From CAZAFN01 sp964484795 (GTDB lineage: Bacteria > Pseudomonadota > Alphaproteobacteria > Methylaequorales > Methylaequoraceae): a stretch of DNA of 64,000 nt. Where the stretch lies: positions 27,606-91,605 of the forward strand of contig CAZAFN010000002.1 of NCBI GenBank assembly GCA_964484795.1, read 5' to 3'. Numbering within the stretch: position 1 is the first letter of the stretch; every line of letters starts with the position of its first letter. Position numbers and translations under genes: made by a program. The notes below the pieces were generated by a model. It saw nothing but the letters and a program-made list of their open reading frames with translations, had not been told where the DNA came from and did no database searches. This document shows positions 10,084 through 20,058 of the stretch, piece after piece.

Positions 10084-10842
10084 TTATTTTTTAATCTTCT
10101 TAATAAATAAACAACTAACATTAAAATTAATGTTCACTCTAGATTTATTTTTTCTGAGATCAAACAATTTGTAATGTTTGTCTTTGATACAAGTATTTGC
10201 TCCAATTTTCTTTAAATCAAGAAAGAACTTTAGAGGTCCATTGTAGCTTTTATTTACAATTATTTCTTTATGTTTTAAAACGAATTTTTTTTTATCTAAT
10301 AATTTTAAAAAAACCTTTGTATCTGGAAAGTTATTAGTCATTTTTTTTTTAGAATCATTATAATTTTTAAAATATTCAAAACTTGATGAATTAGGAAAGG
10401 AAAACAACAAAATAGTATTAACTAAAATTTTTTCAGAAACATTCTTTAGGAATCCATAAAAATCGTCAGACCAGTGCAATGACATATTAGAGAAAATAAA
10501 ATTAAACTTCTGAAAATCATTAAATTCCTCAAAATCAATAATTTCAAATGAAATGTTTTTGCTAGTTATTTTTTTTTTTGCCCTCTCAATCATTTGACCG
10601 GATATGTCAATCAAATGTATTTTTTTCAATTTTATAGTTTCAGATATTCTTTCAGAAAACTCTCCCGTACCACATCCTAAATCAAGACCAAAACAATTTT
10701 CTCTGAATTTAATTAATTCTTTGTTATCTTTTAGCATCAAATGTAAATAGTTTGAGATATTCTTTTGTATATGTGAGTTTTCATCATAATTTTTTGCACT
10801 TTTATCAAAATTTGCCTTGATATTTTTTTTAACTGATCTCAT
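10084..10842 (-). CDS. bioC: Malonyl-ACP O-methyltransferase BioC
   Basis: SAM-dependent methyltransferase that masks malonyl-ACP so that the fatty-acid machinery can make pimeloyl-ACP. Motif I is GLDLGCGTGEFSE (about residues 52-64); FSNMSLHWSDD is the typical BioC motif IV region. An in-frame TTG at 10848 lies two codons upstream, but ATG at 10842 is the better start. The gene overlaps the end of the BioH-like gene by about 14 bases. Length about 252 residues, usual for BioC. Confidence 0.88.
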   Translation of the reverse strand: MRSVKKNIKANFDKSAKNYDENSHIQKNISNYLHLMLKDNKELIKFRENCFGLDLGCGTGEFSERISETIKLKKIHLIDISGQMIERAKKKITSKNISFEIIDFEEFNDFQKFNFIFSNMSLHWSDDFYGFLKNVSEKILVNTILLFSFPNSSSFEYFKNYNDSKKKMTNNFPDTKVFLKLLDKKKFVLKHKEIIVNKSYNGPLKFFLDLKKIGANTCIKDKHYKLFDLRKNKSRVNINFNVSCLFIKKIKK

Positions 10843-11512
10843 TTTCAATAATTTTTATGAAATTAGTAATAATTCTCAACGTTTTTTTAGGTTCTAGGAA
10901 TGGAAAACCATGGCTATATGATGAAAAAAATTTAATCTGATGATTTTTACTTTTATTCTTTTCTAACAAATATTTTGAAGGTTCAAAAATTTTATCAGAT
11001 AATGAATAAATAGAACATATCTTGCAAGACAAATTTCTGAATTTTTCTTCCAGATCGTCTTCATATAAATCTTCTAGAGCTTCAAGTGAACAAGAAAAAT
11101 CTAATTTATCTTTTGTTTGTTTGTAAAAAGGCAATCCACAATTTTCATAAAAATTAACTAGCACTTTTTCTGGTGATGTGGAAAATTTTTTTATCATTTT
11201 TCTTAACATTTTTTTTTTCATCAAAGACTTTCTTTGAAAAGAAATAAAATTAGGGGCTGAGAAAAAATTTACAAGAGCATAACATTCAATTTTTTTTTTT
11301 AAAAACCAATTCAAACCATATGAATGAACTATAAAAATGTCTTTTAAATGAGACTCTTTTTGTTTACGAAAGTTTTCAATTTTTGAAAAAAAACCTAAAT
11401 CCACAAGTTTTGATGCATTAAAACATTTTTCATTCTTCAACAAATCATTAACAGGAGACCAAAAATCACTATCAAAGCCCCAACCATGAATTAAATAAAA
11501 ATTATACTTCAT
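10829..11512 (-). CDS. BioH-like alpha/beta hydrolase of the biotin operon
   Basis: Probably removes the methyl ester from pimeloyl-ACP methyl ester after BioC-initiated synthesis. The 227-residue protein begins with LIHGWGFDSDFW (residues about 7-18), like the HGWG loop of BioH. It has a candidate nucleophile Ser64 in IVHSYG, a candidate acid in LSDKIFEP, and a candidate catalytic His in YSHGFPFLEP near the C-terminus. The nucleophile elbow lacks the usual GxSxG first glycine. Its place between bioF and bioC supports the role, but it is divergent and could represent another of the interchangeable esterase families. It overlaps bioF by 4 bases. Confidence 0.72.
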   Translation of the reverse strand: MKYNFYLIHGWGFDSDFWSPVNDLLKNEKCFNASKLVDLGFFSKIENFRKQKESHLKDIFIVHSYGLNWFLKKKIECYALVNFFSAPNFISFQRKSLMKKKMLRKMIKKFSTSPEKVLVNFYENCGLPFYKQTKDKLDFSCSLEALEDLYEDDLEEKFRNLSCKICSIYSLSDKIFEPSKYLLEKNKSKNHQIKFFSSYSHGFPFLEPKKTLRIITNFIKIIENEIS

Positions 11513-12681
11513 AAAATTTCAGATCTGGAAATTAACTCTATTAACTTTTCTAATACTTTTTTACTCATCGTAGACGTTAGAGACAATCTTATTCTCTCTG
11601 CACCAAGAGGAACAGTTGGTGATCTAATTACCTTCGTAAAAAAACCATTGGCATTTAAATAATTTTTAAGACTTGTACACTTATCAATATCCCCAAGTAT
11701 TAAGGGAACTATTTGAGAACTTGAATTTCCCGTATTAATTTTTATTTTCTTTAATTCATTGATAAGAAAATGCGAATTACTAAGGATTTTTTTCCTCATA
11801 TTTGATAATTTAGGAATTATCTTTACTGCTCCATTAATCGACCCAAGTGTTGATGGCGGCAATACAGTTGAGTATATTAAACCTCCACAAGAGTTTGTTA
11901 TCTTTTCTACAATCTCTCTGGAACTAGATACAAAAGCTCCGTAACTCCCAAAAGATTTGCTAAAAGTGCCTACAATCACTTCATTGTCATTTTTGTTTTT
12001 GTCTGAAGCTATGCCGAAACCAGTATCACCAAAAACTCCTAATGCATGAGCTTCATCTAAATATAAAATAGTACTATATTTTTTGGACAAGAACCTTAAG
12101 TCTTTAATATTAACTAAATCTCCATCCATACTAAAAACTGTCTCTGAAATTATGATCTTTTGAACGTTTTTTTGGCTTTTTTTTAATAAATATTCTAAAT
12201 GGTTTAAATCTAAATGAGAATATCTAAATGTTCTTTGTTTAGTCAGTTGACAACCATAATTTATGCTAGAATGATTAAATTTATCTGAAAAAATTAGAGT
12301 TTTTTTTCTTTGTCCAAGTGAATTTCCCGTCAATGCTGGAATCATAGTTGAGTTTAGAAGAAAACCACTACCCATTATGATGGTTTTATCATTGCGTGAA
12401 AACTTGCTTATCAACTGTTCTATAGTATCTATTTTGTCTAAATTTCCTGATATTAGTCTTGATGATGACAAACTTGTACCAAATTCTTCCAACCACTTCC
12501 TTGATTCCTTAATTAGAATTGGGTTTTTTGACAAACCTAAATAATCATTACTAGAAAGATTTATAAGTTCATTTCCATTAAAAATAATTTTGTCACCATC
12601 TTTTGGGTTTGTTCTTCCTACAAAATTAACCTTTTCTAGTTTTCTTATGATTTTTTTTTTATTTGTATTGAGCTTTATCAC
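11509..12681 (-). CDS. bioF: 8-amino-7-oxononanoate synthase
   Basis: PLP enzyme joining pimeloyl-ACP and alanine to give KAPA. The 390-residue alpha-oxoamine synthase has NLSSNDYLGLSKNP at the N-terminus, LYLDEAHALGVFG and GTFSKSFGSYGAFV with the PLP lysine. First gene of the operon bioF-bioH-like-bioC-bioD-bioA, divergent from metY across a 42-base gap. Confidence 0.95.
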   Translation of the reverse strand: MIKLNTNKKKIIRKLEKVNFVGRTNPKDGDKIIFNGNELINLSSNDYLGLSKNPILIKESRKWLEEFGTSLSSSRLISGNLDKIDTIEQLISKFSRNDKTIIMGSGFLLNSTMIPALTGNSLGQRKKTLIFSDKFNHSSINYGCQLTKQRTFRYSHLDLNHLEYLLKKSQKNVQKIIISETVFSMDGDLVNIKDLRFLSKKYSTILYLDEAHALGVFGDTGFGIASDKNKNDNEVIVGTFSKSFGSYGAFVSSSREIVEKITNSCGGLIYSTVLPPSTLGSINGAVKIIPKLSNMRKKILSNSHFLINELKKIKINTGNSSSQIVPLILGDIDKCTSLKNYLNANGFFTKVIRSPTVPLGAERIRLSLTSTMSKKVLEKLIELISRSEIL

Positions 12682-12723
12682 AGTTTATTATTGTTTATTT
12701 GCAACATTTTGGGGAGAATTTCA

Positions 12724-14001
12724 ATGAAAGAAGAAACTATTGTTTTGCACGCTGGTCATAGAAGAGATGAAAGCACAACTTCTGTAACAGTACCAATTTA
12801 TCAAACCACCTCTTATCAATTTAATAGCACTGATCATGCATCGAAATTATTTTCTTTACAAGAATTAGGTAATATCTATACAAGAATAATGAATCCAACT
12901 AATGCCGTCTTAGAAGAAAGAATGGCAAAGTTAGAAGGAGGTGCCGCTGCTTTGGCTGTAAGTTCTGGACAGGCTGCCACTGCATTTTCCATTCAAAACA
13001 TCTGTCATTCAGGTGATAATTTTATCAGTTCCACTGATCTTTACGGGGGAACCTGGAATTTATTTTCAAATACTCTAAAAGAAATGGGGATTGAATGTAG
13101 GTTCGTTGATCCAGCAAAACCTGAACAATTTGAAAATGCAATTGATGATAAAACTAGGTGCATATATGCAGAAACCCTACCTAATCCTAAGCTCCAAGTT
13201 TTTCCTATTTCAGAGGTTGCTGCAATAGGAAAAAAAAATCAGGTACCATTAATTGTTGATAATACTGCAGCGCCTTATATCTCAAAACCAATCTCTCATG
13301 GTGCAAATATAGTTGTATACTCCACAACTAAATATATTGGAGGACATGGTCTTTCAATTGGAGGATTAATAATTGATGGAGGCAATTTTGATTGGGAAGC
13401 TGCTGGTTCAAGATTTCAAATGATGAACACACCCGACCCAAGTTATCACGGAGCTGTTTGGTCCCAAGCTGCAAAACCACTAGGACCAATTGCATATATA
13501 CTTAGGGCAAGAGTCATTCTTTTGCGAGATCTTGGCTCGTCTATGAGTCCATTCAATGCATTTACTTTTATTCAAGGGTTAGAAACCCTTCCACTAAGAA
13601 TGCAAAGACATTGTGAAAATGCAGAAAAAGTCGCAGACTATCTATCAAAACACAAAAAAGTTGAAAAGACAATTTATCCTAGCCTTATGGATAAAACCTA
13701 TTTGGAGAGAGCAAAAAAATATATGGATAAAGGTTTTGGGGCTTTAGTTGGTTTTGAACTAAAAGATGGTGAAGAAGCAGGGAAAAAATTCATAGATAAT
13801 TTAAAAGTTTTGTACCATGTTGCAAATATTGGTGATGCAAGATCTTTAGCCATTCATCCTTCTTCAACTACGCACTCTCAACTTTCAGAAGATGAAAAGC
13901 TTGCATCTGGAGTTACTCCTGGTTACGTGAGATTGTCTGTTGGAATTGAACATATTGACGATATACTTGAGGATCTTGAGCAGGCATTAGACAAATCTTA
14001 A
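12724..14001 (+). CDS. metY: O-acetylhomoserine sulfhydrylase / aminocarboxypropyltransferase
   Basis: PLP enzyme of the Cys/Met-metabolism family that forms homocysteine from O-acetylhomoserine and sulfide. Motifs are HAGHRRDESTTSVTVPIYQT at the N-terminus, AAALAVSSGQAA and VYSTTKYIGGHG with the PLP lysine. The open frame extends upstream to 12691, but ATG at 12724 has a GGGGAG ribosome-binding site 7 bases upstream (12711-12716) and matches family N-termini, giving 425 residues. The stop is directly followed by hemB. Confidence 0.92.
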   Translation: MKEETIVLHAGHRRDESTTSVTVPIYQTTSYQFNSTDHASKLFSLQELGNIYTRIMNPTNAVLEERMAKLEGGAAALAVSSGQAATAFSIQNICHSGDNFISSTDLYGGTWNLFSNTLKEMGIECRFVDPAKPEQFENAIDDKTRCIYAETLPNPKLQVFPISEVAAIGKKNQVPLIVDNTAAPYISKPISHGANIVVYSTTKYIGGHGLSIGGLIIDGGNFDWEAAGSRFQMMNTPDPSYHGAVWSQAAKPLGPIAYILRARVILLRDLGSSMSPFNAFTFIQGLETLPLRMQRHCENAEKVADYLSKHKKVEKTIYPSLMDKTYLERAKKYMDKGFGALVGFELKDGEEAGKKFIDNLKVLYHVANIGDARSLAIHPSSTTHSQLSEDEKLASGVTPGYVRLSVGIEHIDDILEDLEQALDKS

Positions 14002-15003
14002 ATGATCTATTTTAATTCAAGAGGCTTTCCATTTCATAGAGGAAGAAGATTAAGAATTAACAGCTCATTAAGAGAAATGGTTTCTGAAACGAATCTTTCT
14101 CCTAGTGACCTCGTTATGCCATATTTTATTAGAGAAGATAATGACAACCCAAACATTGAAATGATGCCTGGCATTAAGAGACATACAGAAACAGAACTGA
14201 TGGAAGAACTAGAATCTCTGAAAGATCTAGGTATTAAAGCAATATCTATATTTCCTAAAGTTAATAAAAAAAAAAAATCTAATGATGCAAAAGAAGCTTT
14301 TAATGAAAATAATTTAGTTTGCAAAGTTTTAAGGAAAATCACCAAAAAATTTCCAGAATTAATTGTGATTTGTGATGTGGCTTTAGATGCTTACACTCTA
14401 AATGGACACGATGGTTTGACAGACTCTACTGAAAAAATTGATAATGATTCCACGATAGAAGTGTTGTCTAAAATGTCCGTCAATTTTGCTGAAAACGGTT
14501 GCCGAGTTGTTGCTCCAAGCGATATGATGGATGGAAGAATTAGATCGATTAGAGAAAGACTAGAATCAAGAAAGTTTCCAGATGTTTGCATACTTTCTTA
14601 TAGTTCTAAATTTTGTTCAAATTTTTATTCTCCATTTCGAGATGCCTTAGGCAGTAAAAATAATTTGGGTTCTTCAGATAAGAAAACTTACCAAATTGAT
14701 TTTAGAAATTCAAATGAAGCTTTAAAGGAATCTCTGGAAGATATAAATGAAGGGGCTGACATTGTTATGGTAAAGCCAGCTGGTTATTATCTTGACATAG
14801 TAAAAGAATTAAAAACCCATAGTCTAGTTCCTATTTCTGCCTATCAAGTTAGTGGTGAATATGCCATGATAAAAAAATTACAATATGATAGTATCAATGT
14901 TTACAAAGATACAGTTATAGAAAGTATCTATTGTATAAAAAGAGCTGGAGCAGATATAGTTTTTTCATATTTCTCTAAGGAAGTAGCAGAATGGTTAAGA
15001 TAA
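14002..15003 (+). CDS. hemB: Delta-aminolevulinic acid dehydratase (porphobilinogen synthase)
   Basis: Condenses two aminolevulinate molecules to porphobilinogen in heme synthesis. The 333-residue protein carries both Schiff-base lysine motifs, SYSSKFCSNFYSPFRDA and VMVKPAGYY. The metal-site region reads CDVALDAYTLNGHDG, lacking the cysteine cluster of zinc enzymes, so it belongs to the magnesium/potassium-type group. It starts immediately after the metY stop codon. Confidence 0.94.
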   Translation: MIYFNSRGFPFHRGRRLRINSSLREMVSETNLSPSDLVMPYFIREDNDNPNIEMMPGIKRHTETELMEELESLKDLGIKAISIFPKVNKKKKSNDAKEAFNENNLVCKVLRKITKKFPELIVICDVALDAYTLNGHDGLTDSTEKIDNDSTIEVLSKMSVNFAENGCRVVAPSDMMDGRIRSIRERLESRKFPDVCILSYSSKFCSNFYSPFRDALGSKNNLGSSDKKTYQIDFRNSNEALKESLEDINEGADIVMVKPAGYYLDIVKELKTHSLVPISAYQVSGEYAMIKKLQYDSINVYKDTVIESIYCIKRAGADIVFSYFSKEVAEWLR

Positions 15004-15084
15004 AAAATCAAAGAATAAACTTGATTTATTAGACTTATAATATTAAAAAAAATCATCAAATTAAATTATTAATCAGGAGATTTT

Positions 15085-16266
15085 ATGTCAAGAAAACACC
15101 CAGGTAGATTTCATATAGCCATTCCAGGCCCTACAAACATTCCAGAAAGAATTTTAAATGCAATGCATATTTCCTCTGAAGATCAAAGAAACCCAGAAAT
15201 ACCTGAATTAACAATACCACTTTACAAAGATGTGAAAAAAGTTTTTAAGTCGGAAAAAGGAACGGTTTTACTTTTTCCAGGTTCTGGAACAGGAGCATGG
15301 GAATCGGCAATAACAAACACATTGTCTCCTAATGAAAAAGTTTTAATTTATCGTTTTGGACAATTTAGTCTTTTATGGACTGATATGTTCAAAAGACTAG
15401 GTCTAGATGTAGAGGTTGTTGATAGAGAATGGGGTACTGGAACTCCTCCTGAAGAAATTGAAAAAACATTAAAAGCTGATACTGATCACAAAATAAGAGT
15501 GGTTTGTGTTACTCAAAATGAAACTGCCACTGGTGTTTCATCTCATGTTGATGATGTTAGAAAGGCTATGGATTCGGCAAATCATCCAGCTCTTCTTTTT
15601 GTTGATGGTGTTAGTTCTATTGCATCAATTGATTTTCGAATGGATGAATGGAAAGTAGATTGTGCAATTTCTGGTTCACAAAAAGGTTTTATGCTTCCAT
15701 CGGGTATGGCCATTATGTGTGTTAGTGAAAAGGCATTAGAAGCTCATAAAACAGCAAAATTAAAAAGATGCTATTATTCGTGGGAAGATCAAATTGCAAC
15801 CAATAAAGATGGATATTTTCCATATACCCCTCAAATTCCAATGTTAAGAGCTCTTCAAGAATCTTGCAATATGTTATTTGAAGAGGGACTTGAAAATGTA
15901 TTTAAACGTCACCACAGAATTGCAGAGGGAGTTAGGCAAGCAGTACTGGAAGGGTGGAATCTTAAATTGTGTGCTAAAGAAAAATATTGGTATTCCGACA
16001 CAGTTACGGCTGTGGTTGTACCTGAAGATAAGGATGCCAAAGAGGTATTGTCAACAGCTTTTAGTAAATATCATCTTTCTTTAGGAGCAGGTTTAACCCA
16101 AGTGGCTGGAAAAGTTTTTAGAATTGGTCATCTGGGAGACTTAAATGAACTTCAAACTTCGGCATTTATATCTGGTGCTGAGATGGCTATGATAGATTCT
16201 GGAATAAATGTTAAACCTGGAAGTGGTATGGCTGCTGCCTCAGAATATTGGAGAAAGAATTTATAA
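15085..16266 (+). CDS. sgaA: Serine--glyoxylate aminotransferase
   Basis: PLP aminotransferase converting serine plus glyoxylate to hydroxypyruvate plus glycine. The 393-residue protein opens RHPGRFHIAIPGPTNIPERIL and has the PLP-lysine motif ISGSQKGFMLPSG. An AGGAG site at 15075-15079 precedes the ATG. A TATAAT at 15036-15041 in the 81-base gap may be a -10 box, but no matching -35 is clear. First of three consecutive genes that carry serine carbon to 2-phosphoglycerate. Confidence 0.93.
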   Translation: MSRKHPGRFHIAIPGPTNIPERILNAMHISSEDQRNPEIPELTIPLYKDVKKVFKSEKGTVLLFPGSGTGAWESAITNTLSPNEKVLIYRFGQFSLLWTDMFKRLGLDVEVVDREWGTGTPPEEIEKTLKADTDHKIRVVCVTQNETATGVSSHVDDVRKAMDSANHPALLFVDGVSSIASIDFRMDEWKVDCAISGSQKGFMLPSGMAIMCVSEKALEAHKTAKLKRCYYSWEDQIATNKDGYFPYTPQIPMLRALQESCNMLFEEGLENVFKRHHRIAEGVRQAVLEGWNLKLCAKEKYWYSDTVTAVVVPEDKDAKEVLSTAFSKYHLSLGAGLTQVAGKVFRIGHLGDLNELQTSAFISGAEMAMIDSGINVKPGSGMAAASEYWRKNL

Positions 16267-16272
16267 AGTCTT

Positions 16273-17244
16273 ATGAAAGATATAAAAGTATTAGTAACCA
16301 GAAAATGGCCTAAAAAAGTAGAAAGCAAATTATCACAAACTTTTGATACAAAGTTGAATGTATCTGACACACCTTTAACTGAATCAGAATTAATTAAAGC
16401 AATGCAAGACTATGATGCTTTATTACCTACTGTAACTGATAAAATAAACGATAATATTATTAGTTGTGAAAATAGAAAAGTAAAAGTTATTGGTAATTTT
16501 GGTGTTGGGTTCAACAATATTGATATTGATTCTGCAAAAAAAAATGGGATTGTTGTAACTAATACTCCTGAAGTCTTAACTGATTGTACAGCTGACATTG
16601 CAATGTTATTGATGCTTGGAGTTGCCAGAAGAGCTGGAGAAGGAGAGCCTCATGTTAGAAATAGCGAATGGTCAGGTTGGAGACCTACTCATATGATGGG
16701 GACAAAAGTAACGGGAAAAGTTCTAGGCCTTGTTGGAATGGGAAGAATTGCTCAAGCGATGGCACAAAAGTCCCATTTTGGATTTGGTATGAAAATCATT
16801 TACTTTGATCCATATTTTAAAGATGAAAAAATTAAAAATAAGTTTTCAGCTAAATCATGTGATTCAATTGATGCTTTGCTTTCAGAGGCCGATTTTGTCT
16901 CTCTTCACTGTCCATCAACATCGGAAACTCAAGGTTTAATTAATAATGAAAAATTAAAAAAGATGAAAAATTCTGCATATTTAATCAACACTGCAAGAGG
17001 AGATATTGTAGTTGAAGATGATTTAATCTCTGCACTTAAAACTAATTTGATTAAAGGTGCTGGTTTGGACGTTTACTTAAATGAACCAAATGTGCCTGAA
17101 ACTCTAAGAAATTTATCAAATGTTTTTTTATTACCCCACCTTGGCAGTGCTACCGAGGAAACGAGAGAAGCAATGGGTATGAGAGTTTTTGAAAATGTTT
17201 CTTCATTTTTTAATAACAAAGAACCTAAAGACAGAGTAGTTTGA
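16273..17244 (+). CDS. Hydroxypyruvate/glyoxylate reductase (D-2-hydroxyacid dehydrogenase)
   Basis: NAD(P)-dependent reductase likely turning hydroxypyruvate into D-glycerate. The 323-residue protein has the Rossmann motif GLVGMGRIAQAMAQ, the substrate-side GNFGVGFNNID, the INTARGDIVVEDDL segment and the catalytic His in LLPHLGSATEETR. Six bases separate it from sgaA and four from the glycerate kinase, which supports the hydroxypyruvate assignment over other D-2-hydroxyacids. Confidence 0.9.
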   Translation: MKDIKVLVTRKWPKKVESKLSQTFDTKLNVSDTPLTESELIKAMQDYDALLPTVTDKINDNIISCENRKVKVIGNFGVGFNNIDIDSAKKNGIVVTNTPEVLTDCTADIAMLLMLGVARRAGEGEPHVRNSEWSGWRPTHMMGTKVTGKVLGLVGMGRIAQAMAQKSHFGFGMKIIYFDPYFKDEKIKNKFSAKSCDSIDALLSEADFVSLHCPSTSETQGLINNEKLKKMKNSAYLINTARGDIVVEDDLISALKTNLIKGAGLDVYLNEPNVPETLRNLSNVFLLPHLGSATEETREAMGMRVFENVSSFFNNKEPKDRVV

Positions 17245-17248
17245 TCAA

Positions 17249-18610
17249 GTGAAAAACTCTAGAAGAGTTGACACAAAATTAGAGGATTTTACTAATCACT
17301 TAGTTGAACTTTTTGATTTTGGAGTTTCTCAAGTTAAACCACAAAATATTCTAGGAAATTTTCTGTCATGTGACGACAGGAAAATTGTAGTTACAGAAAA
17401 AAAAAGAGAAATTATTTATCCAAACATAAATCAAGTATTTATTCTTTGTATCGGAAAAGCTTCTACTAATATGGCTAAGACTGCTAAAAAAATATTATCT
17501 AGTTCAAAATGTAAAATAAAAAATGGAGTAGTTGTTGTTAACAAGGAAAACTTCAAAAATGTAAATGGTTTCAAATGTTTTTCATCTGGTCATCCAATCC
17601 CAAATTCCAACGGTTTAAAAGCTTCAAAATTTATTAAAAAATATCTACAAAATTCAACTAAAAAGGACCTAGTTTTAGTTTTCTTATCAGGAGGAGGATC
17701 TTCACTATTGCCATTTCCAGCTCCAGGCATAACACTCAAAGATAAAATCAAGATGAACAAAATACTTTTAGAATCTGGAGCAAACATAAAAGAAATTAAT
17801 ACTGTAAGAAAACATCTTTCACTAATAAAAGGTGGAAACCTTGCAAAAATGTGTATGCCATCAAATGTACATTGTTTTGTTCTTTCAGATGTTGTAGGTG
17901 ATGACTTAAGTTCAATAGCAAGTGGATTAACAACACCTGACAATTCAACTTTCTCAGACGCAGAAAAGATTATGAAGAAATACAAAATATGGAAAAAATC
18001 ACCAAAACAGATTCAAAATCACATTCTGTTAGGTCTTAAAAATAAAAAATTAGAAACACCAAAGGAAAATAATTCTATTTTCTGGAAAGTCAAAAACACA
18101 TTGATTGGTAGCAATAATATTTGCCTTCAGAACATACAAGAACATTCTAACAAAAATAATATTAAATCTAAAATTTGGAAAAAAAATATTGATGAAGATG
18201 TTATTGTTCTTTCAAAACAGTTCACTGAATATTTGACAAAACAAAAACATAAAAAACCTTTCTTATTAATTTCTGGTGGTGAAACAACTGTTAAGATTAG
18301 GGGAAAGGGTAAAGGAGGTAGAAACCAAGAATTTGCACTTCAATTTTTAAAAGAAATTAAAAAGAAAAAGCCTTCTCTTAAATTTATACTTCTTTCTGCA
18401 GGAACAGATGGTCGAGATGGTCCAACAAATGCTGCGGGTGCAATGATCAACCACAACTCTCTAAAAGAAATTAAAATAAAAAAAATAGATCTAACTAAAG
18501 AACTCAGAAACAATAACTCTTATGAGGTATTGAAAAAAATAAAATCACTTGTAATAATAAAAGGAACGGATACAAATGTTGCTGATGTCCAACTATTGTT
18601 TCTTATTTAG
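17249..18610 (+). CDS. Glycerate 2-kinase, MOFRL/GckA family
   Basis: Phosphorylates D-glycerate to 2-phosphoglycerate, completing the serine-to-glycolysis route. It starts with GTG at 17249. Family motifs are FLSGGGSSLLPFP, TVRKHLSLIKGGNLA and SDVVGDD in the N-terminal domain, and GGETTVKIRGKGKGGRNQEFAL and SAGTDGRDGPTNAAGA in the C-terminal MOFRL domain. 453 residues is normal. Four bases after the reductase. Confidence 0.92.
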   Translation: MKNSRRVDTKLEDFTNHLVELFDFGVSQVKPQNILGNFLSCDDRKIVVTEKKREIIYPNINQVFILCIGKASTNMAKTAKKILSSSKCKIKNGVVVVNKENFKNVNGFKCFSSGHPIPNSNGLKASKFIKKYLQNSTKKDLVLVFLSGGGSSLLPFPAPGITLKDKIKMNKILLESGANIKEINTVRKHLSLIKGGNLAKMCMPSNVHCFVLSDVVGDDLSSIASGLTTPDNSTFSDAEKIMKKYKIWKKSPKQIQNHILLGLKNKKLETPKENNSIFWKVKNTLIGSNNICLQNIQEHSNKNNIKSKIWKKNIDEDVIVLSKQFTEYLTKQKHKKPFLLISGGETTVKIRGKGKGGRNQEFALQFLKEIKKKKPSLKFILLSAGTDGRDGPTNAAGAMINHNSLKEIKIKKIDLTKELRNNNSYEVLKKIKSLVIIKGTDTNVADVQLLFLI

Positions 18611-18612
18611 GA

Positions 18613-19344
18613 ATGGATGTTTTAAAAAAAAATAACGTATCACTAAAAAGTTCTCTAGATTTTCCATGTTCATACATAGTTGGGAATAAGGAAAGAAGAC
18701 TCTACGTCAATTTTAAGAATTCCCAAAAGAAGAAATTTCTGATCACTGAATTTACCAAAAATGGATTCCGAAGAAATTATGATCATATGTATATTCCCGT
18801 ATGTACTAATTGTCGATTATGCGTCTCATCGAGAATCGATGTTCAAAACTTTGTGCTTTCTAAAAGTAACAAAAGAAATCTCTATCTTAATAAGGATCTA
18901 GTTCTTAAAAAAAAAGTTGTGAATTTAAACAATCAACGATTTAAATTGTTTAAAGAATATTGTCAAGCAAGACATAAAGAAGGTCAAATGAAAGAAATGA
19001 ATATGCAAGAGTTTGAAAATTTTTTTTATAAAGCACCTAACAAAATAGAAATATATGATCTCATTGACAAAAAAAAGGAATTATATGGATCAATTTTACT
19101 TGATATTTTAGAAGATGGTTATTCTGCTGTTTATAGTTTCTTCAATCCAACATACAACACTCGTGGTCTAGGGAAAAACTTAATATTAAGAATCATCCAT
19201 GAACTCAAGTTAAAAAAAAAAACTTATTTATATTTAGGTTTTTGGGTAAAAGAATCAAAAAAGATGAGTTATAAAATGTCATTTGATAGTGTTCAACTAT
19301 TTGTTAACGGGAAATGGTTGAGCAAGAATCTTGTAAATTTCTGA
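18613..19344 (+). CDS. bpt: Aspartate/glutamate leucyltransferase (Bpt/ATE family)
   Basis: Transfers an amino acid, usually leucine in bacteria, from tRNA to proteins with N-terminal Asp/Glu, marking them for ClpS/ClpAP degradation. The 243-residue protein shows the ATE signature FRRNYDHMYIPVCTNCRLC (about residues 52-70), and a C-terminal GNAT-like part with YSFFNPTYNTRGLGKNLIL. Two bases after the glycerate kinase. Its 3' end overlaps convergent recO by 41 bases. Confidence 0.88.
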   Translation: MDVLKKNNVSLKSSLDFPCSYIVGNKERRLYVNFKNSQKKKFLITEFTKNGFRRNYDHMYIPVCTNCRLCVSSRIDVQNFVLSKSNKRNLYLNKDLVLKKKVVNLNNQRFKLFKEYCQARHKEGQMKEMNMQEFENFFYKAPNKIEIYDLIDKKKELYGSILLDILEDGYSAVYSFFNPTYNTRGLGKNLILRIIHELKLKKKTYLYLGFWVKESKKMSYKMSFDSVQLFVNGKWLSKNLVNF

Positions 19345-20041
19345 CTTTCATTATCAATTGACTCCTGAAAATAAATTTTTTAGCATTTTGATCAAAATTT
19401 TTTTCAAAGAAGTAACTAGTTATTCTTAATGCTTCAGAAATTTGATTAAAATTAGGTTTAGAATTATCATTTTTTAAAAAATCAGGAATCTTAAATAATT
19501 GTTTTTCATATTTTTTTCCTACTGAATAACTAACTGCATTGCCAGATTTAGGTGATAGAAAATAAATATTTTCTCTGACACCTGTCACAGCACATTGATT
19601 AAAATTCAAGCCATAACCAATATTCTTTAAAAAATTTAACTCCCAGATTATATAGTCATATAAAATTTTTTTTTTACTATCTTCACTTGATTCTGCCAAT
19701 CTTTCTAATTCAACATAAACTTCATAATTTTTTTGCCACAAAGGAAGTAATTTTAAACATAATTCAGCAGCACTAGCTTTAATAAGTGATAAAAGAAATA
19801 ATTTATTATTAACAATTGATGAATCTTTAATATCAAAATTCATAAAACCCAATCCATCAGTTGTTCTAGATTTCCAGGTAAAAAATATTTTGTCAAGGTT
19901 TGAAACTGAGAATTTATTATTTTTGGTAGGTTTAGTAAATCCTTTGATCAATCCATTTTGTCTTGATAAAACATACATAATCTTTGAAGTTTCCCCATAT
20001 TTTTTAGATCCAAGAAAAAAACCTTCATCAACAATTTTCAT
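19304..20041 (-). CDS. recO: DNA repair protein RecO
   Basis: RecO helps load RecA on SSB-coated DNA in the RecFOR pathway. The 245-residue protein has the OB-fold N-terminus VDEGFFLGSKKYGETSKIMYVLSR and the helical C-terminal domain; the family zinc cysteines are largely absent, as in many alphaproteobacteria. Last gene of the dapA-to-recO block; the 3' end overlaps convergent bpt. Confidence 0.88.
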   Translation of the reverse strand: MKIVDEGFFLGSKKYGETSKIMYVLSRQNGLIKGFTKPTKNNKFSVSNLDKIFFTWKSRTTDGLGFMNFDIKDSSIVNNKLFLLSLIKASAAELCLKLLPLWQKNYEVYVELERLAESSEDSKKKILYDYIIWELNFLKNIGYGLNFNQCAVTGVRENIYFLSPKSGNAVSYSVGKKYEKQLFKIPDFLKNDNSKPNFNQISEALRITSYFFEKNFDQNAKKFIFRSQLIMKVRNLQDSCSTISR

Positions 20042-20058
20042 ATTTATTCCATCTTAAA

